Source of the DNA: Saccharomyces paradoxus
Taxonomy: Eukaryota; Ascomycota; Saccharomycetes; Saccharomycetales; Saccharomycetaceae
Reading direction: 5' to 3'
Length of the DNA: 64,000 nt
Assembly (NCBI RefSeq): GCF_002079055.1
Contig: NC_047490.1
Span: forward strand, 1 to 64,000
The notes under the pieces were generated by a model. That model searched no databases. It had not been told where the DNA came from and saw only the letters and a program-made list of their open reading frames with translations. Each line of letters begins with the position of its first letter. Position 1 is the first letter of the stretch. Positions 63,476 to 64,000 of the stretch are shown piece after piece. The position numbers were made by a program, and so were the translations under genes.

Positions 63476-64000
63476 CTAGTCGCGTACAGTTACAGGCCCA
63501 GCAAGACCGCCATCCCCAGCTGGTTCTAACTCAGTTGAGGGCACCTGCTTTCTTGTTTTCAGTTTCTGAAAGAACTTGCCGTTGCCAGCTTGAGTAGTAG
63601 TAGTTGTAGGTTGAGGCTGCCCAACCACAGGTGCGGCTGTGACAGGGCCCGCGCCGTCCGTCACGCCGCTGTTGTAGGTGGATTTCTCCATTTGGGCACC
63701 GGTGTCAACGGAAGGGCTTTCATATTGAGCGTACATGTCATGGTCCGAGTAGGTGGAGTGGCCCTTGTGGGTAGCGCTGAATATGGTAGACCAAATGGCA
63801 TTCACGAGCATCAAGAAGACCGAAGTCCAGATGAACGCGAAGTTTTTAGGCCCCAGTCTTGCAGACCTCCCACTGTTGTGGAATGTCTTTCTAGCCTTTA
63901 CATAGCAGCCTGTGTACAAGCACGCAGCCAATATTATGAAAAAAAAGGCCAACCAGGACAACACACAGTACAAGACTGGCACCGCCTTGAAAGGAAGAAA
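63476..64000 (-). CDS. FMP45: SUR7-family membrane protein Fmp45, C-terminal part
   Basis: The gene runs off the window. The frame is open to 64000, and the GTG near 63982 is internal, not a start. About 174 C-terminal residues are present: two membrane segments (VLYCVLSWLAFFFIILAACLY and FAFIWTSVFLMLVNAIWS), then a soluble tail rich in Thr, Pro and Gln ending AGPVTVRD. This fits Fmp45 (309 residues), a Sur7/eisosome-associated four-membrane-segment protein expressed in stationary phase and sporulation. The synteny after HBT1 supports the name. Confidence 0.93.
   Translation of the reverse strand, partial: FLPFKAVPVLYCVLSWLAFFFIILAACLYTGCYVKARKTFHNSGRSARLGPKNFAFIWTSVFLMLVNAIWSTIFSATHKGHSTYSDHDMYAQYESPSVDTGAQMEKSTYNSGVTDGAGPVTAAPVVGQPQPTTTTTQAGNGKFFQKLKTRKQVPSTELEPAGDGGLAGPVTVRD

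Overview
The window is a telomere-to-interior stretch of a Saccharomyces sensu stricto chromosome: the left arm of chromosome IV. From the fourth internal gene onward, the order and orientation match the S. cerevisiae run YDL247W (MPH2) to YDL222C (FMP45). The proteins I can compare from memory (LRG1, PHO13, HO, SHS1, HBT1) differ from S288C at roughly several percent of residues. I therefore infer a close sister, most likely S. paradoxus, rather than S. cerevisiae; this rests on recollection, not alignment.

Region 1 (1-5300), chromosome end. A C1-3A telomere tract (1-198) runs directly into an X element (199-1200) with no Y' element. The X element holds a Tbf1-type site, a 15-bp tandem array of forkhead-like and ACS-like sites, and a perfect 11/11 ARS consensus. 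Next come an intact IMD2-type IMP dehydrogenase gene, a truncated Ty1/Ty2 delta LTR fossil abutting a broken COS gene (the COS7 position), and a PAU gene.

Region 2 (5300-25300), subtelomeric accessory block. It carries MPH2 (maltoside transporter), SOR2 (polyol dehydrogenase), HXT15 (hexose/polyol transporter), THI13 (thiamine pyrimidine synthesis), a full-length AAD gene at the AAD4 locus, and the YDL241W orthologue. The long spacers hold two gene relics: an alpha-glucosidase/isomaltase fragment and an internally deleted butanediol dehydrogenase (BDH) gene.

Region 3 (25300-64000), conserved core: LRG1, ADY3, GUD1, AIM6, PHO13, YPD1, GYP7, MFG1, OST4, BRE4, PTP1, SSB1, HO, GCS1, SHS1, WHI4, HBT1 and the 3' part of FMP45. 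HO is full length and carries three of the four residues I recall as diagnostic of active alleles. Its long promoter shows nine exact SCB elements, several a1-alpha2 operators and a Swi5/Ace2 site pair, so the whole mating-type switching control logic is readable.

Functional themes are sugar and polyol uptake and oxidation near the end; Rho/Rab/Arf GTPase control (LRG1, GYP7, GCS1); cell polarity and septation (SHS1, HBT1, LRG1); phospho-signalling (YPD1, PTP1); sporulation (ADY3, FMP45); and mating-type switching (HO). I saw no tRNA gene, intron, CRISPR array or intact transposon.
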